64,000 nucleotides of DNA from Ampelocalamus luodianensis (taxonomy: Eukaryota; Streptophyta; Magnoliopsida; Poales; Poaceae): NCBI GenBank assembly GCA_036346255.1, contig CM070625.1, positions 18,251,488 through 18,315,487 of the forward strand, in the 5' to 3' direction. Made by a program: the position numbers and the translations under genes. Numbering within the stretch: the stretch's first letter is position 1; every line of letters starts with the position of its first letter. Below, in pieces: positions 47,548 to 58,724 of this stretch. A model generated the notes under the pieces. The model was not told where the DNA came from. It did not search any database and saw only the letters and a program-made list of their open reading frames with translations.

Positions 47548-48612
47548 TCATAATTCAACATCTTCATTCAGATTGTCTATACTAGATGGTGCAATAAAAG
47601 GTGAACACATAGGCATGGGATGAGCACTAAATTTTATTTTACTCTCATATTGAACAAGATTCAGCACACAAGAATTGTTGTCCAAAACAGTAAGCTTCAA
47701 TTCATCCATGTGATCACAAGTTATGCATATGCGATATACCAAAAATTGATTGTCTACACTATAATCTCCAATTAACTTAAAACAGTAGGTGTAGGTGCTA
47801 GAAGGAGAATTTACATATGAAATTTTAGAAACTTTCTCTATAGCATATTCCAGACTAATGGAATCATTAAGCATGATATAACACAAAGCTTTAACAGGGG
47901 ATATTCTCTCCAATACTTCCTTATGTGTAATTAATTCAACATGTGCAAAATTATGAGAATTCAGATCAGCACATGGTTCTTTCAAGTCAACACAAGGAAT
48001 ATCAAAAGATTGCACCACTACAGCAGGTATATACTCACAAGGTTGCTCTATGGCTTGCTGTTGCACTAAATCAGTACCTTTGTCATTATCGTCATCATCA
48101 GATACTGTAGGTATCTCAAGCTTCTCCTCTATAAGATGCGCTAGATCATCGTTCATTTCTTCAAGCGTCTCGACGGTATCTAGAGATGGAGTAGGAGCCA
48201 AAACAATGTCAGCATTTTTAGTTACCTTAGGTTGCACCTCGCTTGTGACTGTGGGTGGTGGAGGTACAAAACGACGTTGTAATTTCTTCTTCATCTGCTC
48301 CCATGTGTACATGAAGTGGTACTCCAGATTCGACCACCAATGTTGAACATCACCAATCAGTACTGTCCTTGCTATGATCATCTTCTCATAAGGATCAAGG
48401 TCCCGTCTTTCAAAATAGCACTCCAACATATTAACCCATAAAAAGTAGTCTAACGACGTACTCTCAGCGGTGAGTGGCAATATGTATGCAGGTAGTTGTT
48501 TCCCTTTGAGTTCAAATCTGCCCGTGATGACATCGTAATCTACCAACTTGAACAAACCTGTTATTGTTAGTAGAAAACAAGGAAACAAATCACAAGTATA
48601 TGTTCCTATCAA
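47548..48612 (-). CDS. Retrotransposon Gag, 354 aa, uninterrupted
   Basis: Gag would form the particle that packages element RNA. A Retrotrans_gag-like core lies at about residues 54-115: LDYFLWVNMLECYFERRD, KMIIARTVLIGDVQHWW, then TWEQMKKKLQRRFVPPPP. The middle is acidic (SDDDDNDKG, about residue 170). No CCHC zinc knuckle is present, and the C-terminal half matches nothing I recognise. No protease or polymerase follows, so mobility would depend on enzymes from another element. The frame has no stop over 1065 bases, unlike every other retroelement ORF here, suggesting youth or selection. The first ~25 residues may be intronic or leader; homology becomes convincing from about residue 20 (GLFKLVDYDVITGRF). 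Confidence 0.82.
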   Translation of the reverse strand: MIGTYTCDLFPCFLLTITGLFKLVDYDVITGRFELKGKQLPAYILPLTAESTSLDYFLWVNMLECYFERRDLDPYEKMIIARTVLIGDVQHWWSNLEYHFMYTWEQMKKKLQRRFVPPPPTVTSEVQPKVTKNADIVLAPTPSLDTVETLEEMNDDLAHLIEEKLEIPTVSDDDDNDKGTDLVQQQAIEQPCEYIPAVVVQSFDIPCVDLKEPCADLNSHNFAHVELITHKEVLERISPVKALCYIMLNDSISLEYAIEKVSKISYVNSPSSTYTYCFKLIGDYSVDNQFLVYRICITCDHMDELKLTVLDNNSCVLNLVQYESKIKFSAHPMPMCSPFIAPSSIDNLNEDVEL

Positions 48613-50111
48613 CTACGAGGTAGGGTTTATCAAGTCACACACACTCAAACTTATACCAAGTTCTTACAAGTTATTACCAATGCAGCAAGGAAATGGTACA
48701 ACCGGTGGCTGGTTCGTGATACTCTTACTTGCGATTAGCCCAACGATTGCGAGGAACGACACCTGTTGAGTTAGTAGGAAGTGGAATTTGGAAGGCTTCA
48801 ATATGGTAGCAAGGATCAGCAATAATCAAATCAGTTAATGCAAGTTGAAAGATTGTTCAAAGTACTAGCCAATGTTGTTGATCCTAGCCTAATCAAAGCT
48901 AGCTAATCAAAACCCTATGCAGAGAAGTGTATGTACGCACACGCAACGATCAATGTGACTTGATGCAAGCAAGGAAAAACCTCACAACAAGTGCTAGGAG
49001 AGACGCCAGCCAACTACTCAAACTTTTGTAAAGAGTATAAGATTGTTCGCACGACGCGGAGCACAAAAGACAGCAATATCGGCGCAATGCAAACAGCCCT
49101 CTAGATTGAGCCGAAACAATAGCTAGTCTCAAACGATGAAAAAGTAAAGTTTTATATGGCTTATATATGCTTGTTTGAAAGGTTTTGATGAGATCTACAA
49201 CTTTACAGTTGAGGCTAACTCCAAATTCCGAAAGGAAGATTGAAGGAAACAGCAAAAACAGAAACCGAAAACTTGCGACACGAATTCGGAGCTGAAGATG
49301 GCCGATTTTGGGGCACCTGGAGGGCGACTAGTGGCTTACATGGACAAGATGCGCCTCGTCATTAGCTTCAAACGAGCATAAGAATATAAAAAACGGACAC
49401 CTTATGCAAAAGTTATGCTCATTTTACTGAAGGTGTCTCGTATACGGAATTCTACTCGGACTCGAAACCGTCTCGGGTTTAAATTTGAAAAACTGCTATA
49501 TCTTTCAAACCCATGGACCAAACTTGCTGAATTTTTTTTGTGGAAGCTTTTGGTTATATGTAGAAGGTCTCCACCAATTTTCATGCACTTTTCTTTTCTC
49601 TTTTTTGTTTCTACCGCGGCTTTTGTTCTATGCGGCTGCCTCTTTCTCCTTCTAATATTTGGTCGGCCCTAAGGTTTGCCGTAAGTCGCAAATAACATCA
49701 ATTCTCCCAAAAGATCACAGCAACCCTCTTTTTTTCAGATGAATAATAGTACGGTTTTTCTATTTTTGGTGCGGATTAGAGGAGTTCTAACCCACAAATT
49801 TTCTATTTTAGATGAAGAAACTAATAAGCCTAAAAGAATGATCAAGCGACGCAAAGGAAACACGAGATGCAACTAGATAAAGACTAACTAGATAATAACT
49901 AGAACTAGAAATCAGCAACTAGACACGACGATGCAACCAATGATTCAACAAGCAAAATACCGAAAATTTTTTTGCAATGGCTCAGATAGGTTCGGTATGG
50001 ATGATAGATGCGAATTTTTTTAGGGAAATTTTTTGGACTCTAGGTATGAAAAACAAATCTACTACTAAGGGTACTGATTTCTCACCGAAGAACTGTAGCT
50101 CTGATACCACT
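48613..50111 (-). other. Leader region of the gag-only element, no coding domain
   Basis: About 1.5 kb between the primer-binding site (ending next to 50111) and gag on the minus strand. No ORF with a recognisable domain was seen; short ORFs are not called. Confidence 0.6.
50085..50111 (-). other. Primer-binding site of the gag-only element
   Basis: On the minus strand AGTGGTATCAGAGCTACAG follows the 5' LTR, matching the 3' end complement of initiator-methionine tRNA over TGGTATCAGAGC. Confidence 0.85.
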
Positions 50112-51076
50112 TGATGAACCCGAAGGTCTAATTGTTGGCCCGATCTTTCGATGAGAACGATAAGTTCGGTAGGCGTCGCTCAACTCTCACGATCCTGGCT
50201 ACGAACACGCAAGGCTCGAAACCACGCAATCGTTGAACTGATTAACAAGTCGTTATCAACCGTGCACGAATACCCGGATGACCTGACCACGAAGGTCGAT
50301 TCCTGCATATACCGAAGAAGCACGCAAGAAAAAGATAAAGCAATCTGAAATTGCAAATAGGAATTGAAATATTGAATTGAGTTGGGATTCTGAAGCGGTA
50401 TTATGGTTGGTCTAGTCGACACAAGCCAATACACGAAGTTGCAACAAGGCTAACTTTTAACTAAACAAAATCCCAAAAAACTAGAGGGGGGTATGGCCTC
50501 CTTAAATAAGGGATGAGGAGCCACACATCCAATAGAACTAAGGTGTGGGACTAATTTCATGTGTACTGTTCATGTGAACAGTAACTACACCCCCAGGTGG
50601 TCCGTCGACAGATGGGCCAAGTTCAGTATGATTACAAGGCCTAGATTGGCCCAAACAAGTGATATGACGTCTTCTTTGGATGATTGCGATCAGTTCAGAA
50701 GGAATTTGAAGATGAGGCCGGATTCGTTGGAAAGAGGACGAAATAAGCTTTCAATCAAGTACTCGTGGACCTCCAACGGACTCCGTATGTGAAAGTTATG
50801 CCTGTTTTAATTTGGTGTTGTCAGGCTGATTCCGGAGGCCGAACTGGATTCCAAAACGGGTCCAGCTCGAACTGCTTGCTTGTCTTGGACCAAAAGTGAC
50901 GTGGCACTGCACATATATATATTTTATCATTAGGTAGCATCATATAGTTCATATAATATAAAGACACTCCTAAAAACAAGCTCACCTAATAATTGAAATG
51001 AAGCGTACGAGCTCTTATACTTGGAACAGTAAGCATAGCAAATATAGTTGTATCCATAGGGGTCATGTCCTCATCA
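50112..51076 (-). repeat. 5' LTR of the gag-only element
   Basis: 965 bp. A TTATTTAAG TATA-like box lies at 50502-50510 on the minus strand, inside the copy that would drive transcription. Confidence 0.9.
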
Positions 51077-51081
51077 ATACC

Positions 51082-51808
51082 CATGGCCCAAATTTACGGG
51101 ACTTTACCAATAAGACGATGTCTTTTTGGTGCATAGATCATAGGGTTACTTGGCATGGCATGGGCACCCTACCGATCGCGTTGTAGGCATGTGCATGCAC
51201 ATGTGATGTCATGGAGGAGTTACTGGATGAGTTATCGGCAGTGTTTTCTGAACTAACAGGTCAGCCACACAAGTGTACTAGATCCACTTGCTGCCCAGTA
51301 CAGCTCCGGTAGCCGTGCGCCCGTATCGCTATCCCCAGCTACTCAAAGACGAACTAGAGAAGCAATCCACCGATATGAGGCGATATGGGGCGGGAAGGGC
51401 TCATCGCCGGTCCTGTTGGTCAAGAAACAAGATTGAACATGACGGTTTTGTGTTGCCTACCGTGCGCTTAATGACAAGACTGTCAACGGCAAGTTCCCCC
51501 ATTCCCATGGTGGACAAACTCCTCAACCAGCTCCGGGGCGCCAAATTATTCACCAAGCTCGATTTGCGCTCCAAGTACCATCAGATGCTCATGCACCCCC
51601 TCGACATCGAGAAGACGATGTTCTACATGCATGAAGGGCCTTTTTTAGTTCATGGTCATGCCCTTTGGCCTGACGAACGCCCCTGCAACATTCCAAGCCC
51701 TCATGAATGACACACTCTGCCCATACTTACGTCATTTCATCTTTGTGTTTTTTATGACATTCTTATCTATGGTTCCTCTAGGTCAAATCACCTGTGACAT
51801 GTTCGTGA
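51082..51808 (+). pseudogene. Reverse transcriptase part of the second Reina-like element
   Basis: Reads VAVRPYRYPQLLKDELEKQ (51309-51365), then GAKLFTKLDLRSKYHQ (about 51536-51585) and VMPFGLTNAPATFQALMN (about 51652-51705), the core RT blocks. The catalytic FVFFDDILIYG region is frame-shifted near 51745-51775. It is cut by the copia LTR at 51809. Confidence 0.82.
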
Positions 51809-51923
51809 TGTTAGAATATGACTCTTCTTATGTATTTTCTTATCTGTATATGGAACCCCCTTTGTACTCTTTATATATATTGACCATTGGGCCTTCTTAA
51901 ATATACACACAATATTCATAACA
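51809..51923 (+). repeat. 115 bp 5' LTR of the copia element
   Basis: Bounded by TG and CA, AT-rich, containing TTTATATATATTG (about 51869-51881) as a possible TATA box. No 3' copy was found in this window. Confidence 0.7.
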
Positions 51924-52657
51924 TAGTATCAGAGCAAGGTTCTAACCTAGCTCGTTCCCTTCAGCTGCCATCCCCGGCCGCCGCCGCCGTTCCTTCCGAT
52001 GTCGTTGCCCATCCGGTCGTCGACCGGCCTGAGCACCGCTGCGAGTCGCCGCTCCTAAAGAGCCGTGCCGTCGCCACGAGTCACCGCTCTTGAAGAGCCA
52101 CACCGCAAGAGCCACGGTGGTTGCCCTCGCTGACGCTGCCACGGCCTGCTGCGCCCGCCGTTGCTGTGTCGCCAACCTATCGTTGCGTCAACAAACCGCT
52201 GCCGCGTCGCCTCGTCCCCATCCCCGTCCAAAGCATGCCGCGAGGAGCTCTGTTGACCGGGAGCTCGACCGACGCAGCCGGTGGTCGCCTCGTCCCCGTA
52301 GCACTCCCCTCGATGTCACCATCGCCCATGTGCTCGAGCTCGCCGCTTCTTCGACGCCCGTCATCAGCCGCCCCGCACCGGAGTGCCGTCGCCACTGAGG
52401 AAGACGCCGCCGCAACCAAGGACTTGGGGGAACCCTAGTTCCCCCCATCGTGTGCAAGCCGTGCTGTTTTAGCTGACCTGTGTGCTTCGTGAGTAGGTCG
52501 GGTTGTTTTAAGCCGGCCTAAACCAAGAAAAGAGAGAAAAAGAAAAAAAGGAAAAAAGGAAAAGAAAACAGAAACGTCGATCTAACCGTCGCGCCGTCCA
52601 GCGCCACCTGTTAGACTTTGTTGCCTTGGTCGCTGCACCGTCCAGCGCTGCCTACCG

Positions 52658-55600
52658 ATGGCTTCTGTTCCATCCACTGCGATCCCATTCTCGAGAACAA
52701 AGCTTAATGGGACGAACTACAGGTCGTGGTCTTCACTCATGGAGATCACACTAGATGGTCTCCGCCACTGGGGTCATGTTACTGGTGCCCGACCTTGTCT
52801 GCTGTCGTCAGTTCAGCCTCCTCCCAGACCACCTACTTCTGCATCTCGTACAGAAGATGAGGCCGCCAAGAAGGAGGCAGAGGCTGCTGCTGCTGATGAT
52901 GAGGTCTTTCAGTATGCCATAGACGCTTTTGAGCGCTGATGTGCTGATGAGGCCCATGTTCGAGCCATCCTGGTGGTCAGCGTCGACGACTCCATCCAGC
53001 CAAACATTGTTGGTGTGCGTGCTACTCGTCAGATCTGGGAGTACTTGCACGAGCGATACCACCAGAGCAGCGATGCTCAGTTCTTTTCGCTTCAACATGA
53101 GTTGGAGACGCTTCGCCAAGAGGATTCCTTCGTCGACAACTTCTTCCGAGCCTTGGTCAGTTTCTGGCACCAGCTGGATGAGCTGGCTTCTCCACTCTAC
53201 TAGGAGTGTCATCAAGTGTAGAAGGTGGATCGTGATCGCCTTCGTCTTCATGACTTCGTATGTCGTCTTTGCCTCGAGTTTGAGCCTGTCAGGGCTCAAC
53301 TGCTGAGCCGCTCACCACGACCAACAATCACCGAGGCTCTTTCGACGCTTCGTGCTGAGAAGCTTCACCATGGGTTAGCAGCACAGTTTGTTTTGACCGT
53401 GCTTGCTACCCCTTCTTCTTCGACTACACCGACGGTTTCTGCTTCGACTACAGTCCCTCCTCAGGTGTCTGTTTCTGCTCCTGCTTTTGCGCCAACTGGG
53501 GTTCAGTGCAATTATTGTAAGAACTTTGGGCACGACTACCAGCGTTGTGCGATACGAAAAAAGCAGAACAAGGCGTGTGGGGCTGGACGATCCAAGGGGG
53601 CAAGGAGGCCCTTCCTCGACGGAGGAGACTACGACATCGAGACCTTCTCGGCAAGGTGACTCTGTCGGCGATTACATCGAGCTCTACTTGATAGCTCTCT
53701 CACAACTCAGCAGGTTCTACCAGTCTAGCTCAGACGTCTCCTCTAGGTACTTCTTGGGTTTTGGATTCTGGTGCCTCTTTCCACATGACACCGGACTCCA
53801 CATCTCTCACTTCAGTAGGACCTCCTGTTTTCCTATCTCAGTTCAGACAGCCGACGGTACTCCTCTGTCTGTCAGCAGTCAGGTTTGTCTGTCAGCAGTC
53901 AGGGCACTCTTTTGTCCACTGACTTTTCTATTCTAGTTGTTTCTCATGTTCCTCAGTTTACCATGCAGCTTCTCTCGATGGGTCAGCTCACCGATCTTGG
54001 TTGTAGGGTTGGTTTTGACTCTCACACCTGTTTTGTCCAGGACCGACAGACAAGGATGGTACTTGGGACTGGCCGACGCCATAGTGCTCGTCAGGGTCTC
54101 TACATTCTTCACCACCTCCACCTTCTGTCCACTTCAGTTGCTCCTACCATCTCTACATCCACTGCCACTGCTGCCACCACCTTTGGAGTTTTTGCGAAGT
54201 GGCATCATCGTTTAGGTCACTTGTGTGGGTCTCGTCTTTTTCAGGGTGTTCTTGGACGTGTTACTGTTGACATGTTCATGTTTTGTCAAGGTTGTAAGCT
54301 GGGCAAGTAGCTACAACTTCCTTATCATTCTAGTGAGTCCTTGTCTTCTCGTCCTTTTGATTTAGTTCATTCAGATGTATGGGGACCTACGCCTATTATC
54401 TCTAAAGGCGGGCATAAATCTTATGTGATCTTCATTGATGATTATTCCTGTTTTATATGGATTTTCTCTATGTCTAATCGTGGTCAGTTTCTTATGATCT
54501 ATCGTAGCTTTGCAACGATGATTCATACTCAGTTTGATTCTCCCATCCGTACTTTTCACTGTGATTCTGTTGGCGAGTACTGTTTTGGTGCTTTTAGACA
54601 GTTTCTTTTTTAGCAGGGCACTCTTTACCAGTCTTCTTGTCCTGGTGCCCATGCTCAGAATAGGGTTGCTGAGCGCATACATCGTCATCTGATTGAGATT
54701 ACCCGCACTCTTCTCCTTGCCTCTCACGTTCTACCACAGTTTTGGGCTGAGGCTGTTTCTACGGCTGCATATGTCATCAATATGCAGCTTTCCACTGCTC
54801 TTAAGAGTGTCAGTCCTATAGAGCGTCTCTACTCTCAAGCCCCCCAGTACACTCACCTTCGTGTTTTTGGTTGTACTTGTTTTGTTCTACTGCAGCCTCG
54901 TGAATGCATTAAACTATCGGCCCAGTCAGTTAAGTGCGTATTTCTTAGTTATAGTTATGAGCATAAGGGATATCGTTGCTGGGATCCTTCTGCTCGACGG
55001 ATCAGGATTTCACGAGATGTTGTCTTTGATGAATCTCGACCTTTCTTCTATCGAGATTCGGCTCCTCCTGTTTCCACCATTGAGTCGATTTCATGGTTGT
55101 CTCTTTCTGACTCTTCACCAATTTCTCCATTATCACAGTCTTCCCCTGGTCTGTCTCCAGTGGTGCCTCCTGCAGCACCGCCTCTTGTTCCTGTAGCACC
55201 ACTGTCTCGTTTCTCTGGTATTCACTACTCTGGGTGTCCTTGTTCTTCCCCAGCCTCCTCTCCTGGTATCTTGCCGATACCCACATCTGATCCTCCTGCT
55301 GATGCTCCTCGTTAAGCCCTTCGTGACCGGACATCCCTTCGACCTCCTGATCGTCTTGGATTTGCTTTGATAGCTCATACTCTCTCTGTCACTGAGCCTA
55401 GTTCTTACGTGAGACTGCTCCTCATTCTGAGTTGCAGCTCGCTATAGCAGAGGAGTTTGATGCTCTTCGATGTACGGAGACTTGGGATATTGTACCGACA
55501 CCTGTGCATGCTCATCCGATCACGTGCAAGTGGGTGTACAAGATTAAGACCCGGTCTGATGGTACTATCGAGCACTACAAGGCTTGCCTTGTGGCACACG

Positions 55601-55834
55601 GTTTTCAGCAGGAGTACGGTCATGACTACGATGAGACTTTTGCCCTTGTTGCCCATATGACCACTATTTGCACTCTTGTTACAGTTGCTTCTGTTCACCG
55701 GTGGTCTATCTCTCAACTGGATGTTAAGAATGCTTTTTCTTAATGGTGTTTTGCATGCGGAGGTCTACATGCAGTCACCACCTGGGTATTCTATTCCTGA
55801 TGGGCATGTCTGTCATCTTCGTCGTGCTCGTGCC
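52658..55834 (+). pseudogene. Copia gag-pol, frameshifted and truncated
   Basis: Gag (52658-53400) begins MASVPSTAIPFSRTKLNGTN and carries a CCHC knuckle CNYCKNFGHDYQRC (53509-53550). The protease motif is SWVLDSGASFHMTPD (about 53753-53797). A 20 bp tandem duplication at 53867-53906 shifts the frame. Integrase begins with KWHHRLGH (about 54200), followed by FDLVHSDVWGP, FIDDYS and the AERIHRHL region. RT starts at about 55440 with EEFDALRCTETWDIVP and DVKNAF at about 55720. An extra T near 55741 breaks the frame after DVKNAF. Sequence upstream (51930-52640) is GC-rich leader. Copia sequence ends at about 55834. Confidence 0.85.
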
Positions 55835-56110
55835 GTGTTGTGACTCCTTCAACATAAGCTTTCCTCAAGAGATCGAAGTGTCTCTTTGGGGAGTCTTCTG
55901 TCGGCTACCTTAGCCATGTCATCAGTGCGAACGGTGTCACCATGGACTCCCAGAAAGTACATGCAGTACTTGATTGGCCAGTGCCTGGCATGGTCCACGC
56001 CCTTCGCGGTTTTTGGGACTTGAAAGCTACTACTGCAAATTCATCCATGGGTTCAGTGCCCTCGCCGAGCCGCTTACCAAGATACTCAAGAAGGAGGCCT
56101 TACCAAGACA
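55835..56110 (+). pseudogene. Gypsy RT/RNase H connection fragment fused to copia RT
   Basis: Reads CLFGES, SHVISANGVTMDSQKVHAVL and then a KFIHGFSALAEPLTKIL-type stretch across frames, the gypsy connection domain that should follow the RT block cut at 51808. It therefore belongs to the same Reina-like element as 51082-51808. Homology ends near 56110. Confidence 0.78.
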
Positions 56111-56111
56111 C

Positions 56112-56829
56112 GAGAAGGTTCATGCCTTCTCCTAAGAGAATAATAATCCTACTCCTACGTTGTTACATTTATTGATTGTGTTTACAACAGGAAGAAAGTC
56201 ACTAAAACTAGGACTTGATGACTTATGTTTCTCGTTATCTCTTCAGAATCTCCTTCTCCTCGATCTATCCACCGATTTTACTCCTTATATAGCGCATGAA
56301 GGGGTGGCAGTTGTCTATGTCAAGAGGCGCTTTAACGTTTGATGCAATGTGCACGTTCAACGGTGGCTACTGTCAGAGACATATCCTCCACGTCGCCTTG
56401 CAGTTATGTCAGAGATAGAGGTTTAATATGTGCAGTTATCTCAGAGAATAACAACACATATTAACTATTGTGTGTATTAAACACAGCGTGCAAATATCCC
56501 TAGTCGTTTGGGTCAACATGTATGTGGTTCTTATCGACTATAGGGTCATCGTAGATGACCTGATCGTAGTAAAGCTTACAACCATGACGTGATCGTAATA
56601 GGACTTACGATCAATAGGTGATCGTAGAAGAATTTACGACCATGAAGTGGTAGTAGGATGACTTACGAACATATATGATGGTCGTAGAATAGCTTATGAC
56701 CACTAAGTATTTATAATCTTCCTTATTGTTGATACTGATGGTACCCTTAAAAGTTGTATAAAAGATATTATCATCTATAATAAATATTACAAATAAATAA
56801 TTTAATTAATTGAGGATTATTAGATCCTC
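56112..56829 (+). repeat. Tat-type 3' region fragment homologous to 24550-25247
   Basis: Shared features are GGTTC..GCCTTCTCC at the start, GAAGGGGTGGCAGTTGTC, repeated ATCGTAGTA/CTTACGACCAT motifs, and TTTAATTAATTNAGGATTAT, then TAGATCCTC at the end. Both copies stop matching after that string. It carries no LTR ends and no domain, so it is a fragment of a related element joined to gypsy pol at about 56110. Confidence 0.75.
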
Positions 56830-57382
56830 GTCGAGAGGAGAAGCTCATATAAATTTCTACATGCGGATAAGATGACGTCCAGTTCTAAGAAAAAAGACCA
56901 AAGTAACATGTCTGAATTGCTTTTCATCAAGATTTATTAGGTGCCACTATAATCAGCTTATTAGAAAAAACCTACCATTGAAATTGAAGTGATCTTGAAA
57001 TGTCCCTACCTTGTTTCAGATGTGCATCCCTCTCTGATGTGCCTGTGTTGCCTTCCTCGCAGAACAACTTTGAGCAAAGTGAAAACTGCTGTTTGTTTTT
57101 GTAATAGAACCCATTAATTGACCGCTTACCTTACAAAATATCCTGGCCTCCCTCAGCTGGCCAGGAGCAAATTATTTTAGGCAACGCAACATCAGCTGTC
57201 AATTGTCATGTTCCAAAAAAATCACTGACGTTATGTGCTCTCCGGTTCATGCCATTAGCAGTTGTAACCTAACTCTCGTAAAAGAGGAGCGGAAGTGCGG
57301 TTGTCCTGATGTCCTTGTCAACAAGATGCAGGTGCTACGAACGCGTGTTAAATATCGCAACACATGCTCTCAGAGCAGAAGA

Positions 57383-57482
57383 ACACTGTAAAGCATGAAG
57401 CTTGCCAACCTAGCAGATTAATCAGGATATGCACACTGTAAAGCATGAAGCTTGCCAACCTAGCGGATTAATCAGGATATGT
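57383..57482. repeat. Two-copy 50 bp tandem duplication
   Basis: ACACTGTAAAGCATGAAGCT and the following 30 bases occur twice, at 57383-57432 and 57433-57482, with one or two differences (CAGATTA versus CGGATTA). Confidence 0.93.
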
Positions 57483-58247
57483 ACTCCCAGGTGACGAGCG
57501 TCAATGACTGCATATAGTACTAGCAGTACAGTCTTGACTTTTTGAGGAACTCCGTTTAATACTAGCACATTTTATGCAAGAAGAAGCAGTCTTGGCTACG
57601 GATAAAAGTATGTAGCAGAAAATATCGCCACGTGAAGTAGTTTGGTGGCCGGATTCTCCAAACTATGAACATCTGGTTAAAATGTGTACTTTGTCAATTT
57701 GTCAATTCAAAGACGAAGCAACGTGAGATCTAGACTGATTAGAAGAGGAGGGAGAAGCGTGGCCGCGAGAGAGCCACACGAGCTGGAAAGCTACTGAAGC
57801 ATCAAGCATGTTCTTAACTTGTTAATGGTGCTGTCTGAGTATGACAAGGAACGCCATATGTTACACCAGTAGTCTAGTAGTAGTACTTCCCTTGAAGGAA
57901 AGGCGTACCATCTTGCCCATTACGCATACACCAGCCAGCTTGGAGCACCAATACCAAGCCGCACAAGTCAAATTCAGCAAATGGTAGGCAATGACACCAT
58001 AGTACATGACAGCAAATTCTCGAAAGGAAAGACAAGAATGGCATCAAGCGATGTCAATGCCGAAACATCCGAGATATCATTCGCTAGGATGGAATGCGCG
58101 CTGGCTGGCTGGCAGAAGGCAAAGCTACGGCCTTTCTGCTCAAAAGCCGGTGAATGCAAGCTGTTTCGGCTTTGCTAGGTAGCCCCTCTCGTCGAGCATT
58201 CCCAGCCGCGCGACATATTCGTTAGGTACCGTGCACTCCCCGCCTCT

Positions 58248-58280
58248 TTTCTTCTTCCTCTTCCTCTTCCTCTTCCTTTT
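58248..58280 (+). repeat. CTTCCT polypyrimidine microsatellite
   Basis: Imperfect CTTCCT hexamer repeats on the plus strand. Confidence 0.85.
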
Positions 58281-58724
58281 TCCCCCAACGGACGGCCGGG
58301 AAAGGCTGGCAATTTGGTCCCGGCAATGCGTTTCAATCACGGGCGCGGTGCGGCCACGACGACCCTGCTACTCCTAGACTTCCACCCATCAACTACCCAA
58401 TTATTGCAAGACTTGTTCCATTCTTTCAAGAAGTAGCAGAGCACAAATGGCGCACTTGTTGCGTTTGATTGGAAGAAGCAAGAATTAGCACAAAGTAATC
58501 TTTTCTTTCCTTTTGTATTTCACGAGACAAGGAAGTGTGTAACAAGATTTGATGTTAAAAAACGAAGCAATGAACCTTATTATATGCACAGTTGATCAAC
58601 TACTCACTGTACCAGGGACCAAAGAATCGTAACAGCCTATAAGGCAAGAAACAAATTTTGTACAAGAATTGTGGTGAAATTTGTTTGATTTTTAAGCTGC
58701 TCCTATGAATCAATGTAGTGGAAT

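Larger units (their letters stand above)
46163..51076 (-). mobile_element. Gag-only non-autonomous LTR retrotransposon (TR-GAG type)
   Basis: Two LTRs (46163-47122 and 50112-51076) start TGATGAACCCGAAGG and end GTCCTCATCA on the plus strand. Flanking duplications are AGACC (46158-46162) and ATACC (51077-51081), four of five matching, and the gypsy protease/RT frame continues across the site. The reverse strand next to the right LTR carries TGGTATCAGAGCTACAG, the initiator-methionine primer-binding site, so the element reads on the minus strand. The only long ORF is gag (47548-48612). No protease, RT, RNase H or integrase is seen in the remaining interior. LTRs differ at nine sites in the first ~240 bases, so it is younger than its host element. 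Confidence 0.88.
51809..55834 (+). mobile_element. Ty1/copia element with very short LTR, 3' half deleted
   Basis: The 5' LTR runs 51809-51923 (115 bp), TGTTAGAATATG to TTCATAACA, followed by TAGTATCAGAGC, the initiator-methionine primer site with one change. Gag, protease, integrase and the first part of RT follow in the copia order. Sequence then passes at about 55830 directly into gypsy RT homology, so the rest of copia RT, RNase H and the 3' LTR are missing. The left flanking five bases are CGTGA; CGTGC occurs at the right junction and may be the degraded partner duplication. Confidence 0.82.
42014..56110 (+). mobile_element. Second Reina-like Ty3/gypsy element, split by three insertions
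   Basis: The 5' LTR starts TGTCATGTGGGG, like the element at 4218. Fragments of gag, protease, RT and the RT/RNase H connection occur in correct order at 42430-42617, 44964-46157, 51082-51808 and about 55835-56110, separated by a hAT, a gag-only LTR element and a copia element. The end is lost: homology stops at about 56110, where an unrelated Tat-type 3' segment begins. No 3' LTR was found, so its target duplication cannot be tested. Confidence 0.78.
56830..58724. other. Intergenic region downstream of the U-box gene
   Basis: No protein domain was recognised. It includes a 50 bp tandem duplication (57383-57482) and a polypyrimidine tract (58248-58280). Confidence 0.55.

Noticed and set aside
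52090..52457. GC-rich ORFs on both strands after the copia primer site
   Set aside because: They overlap on both strands in the leader ahead of gag and show no domain.
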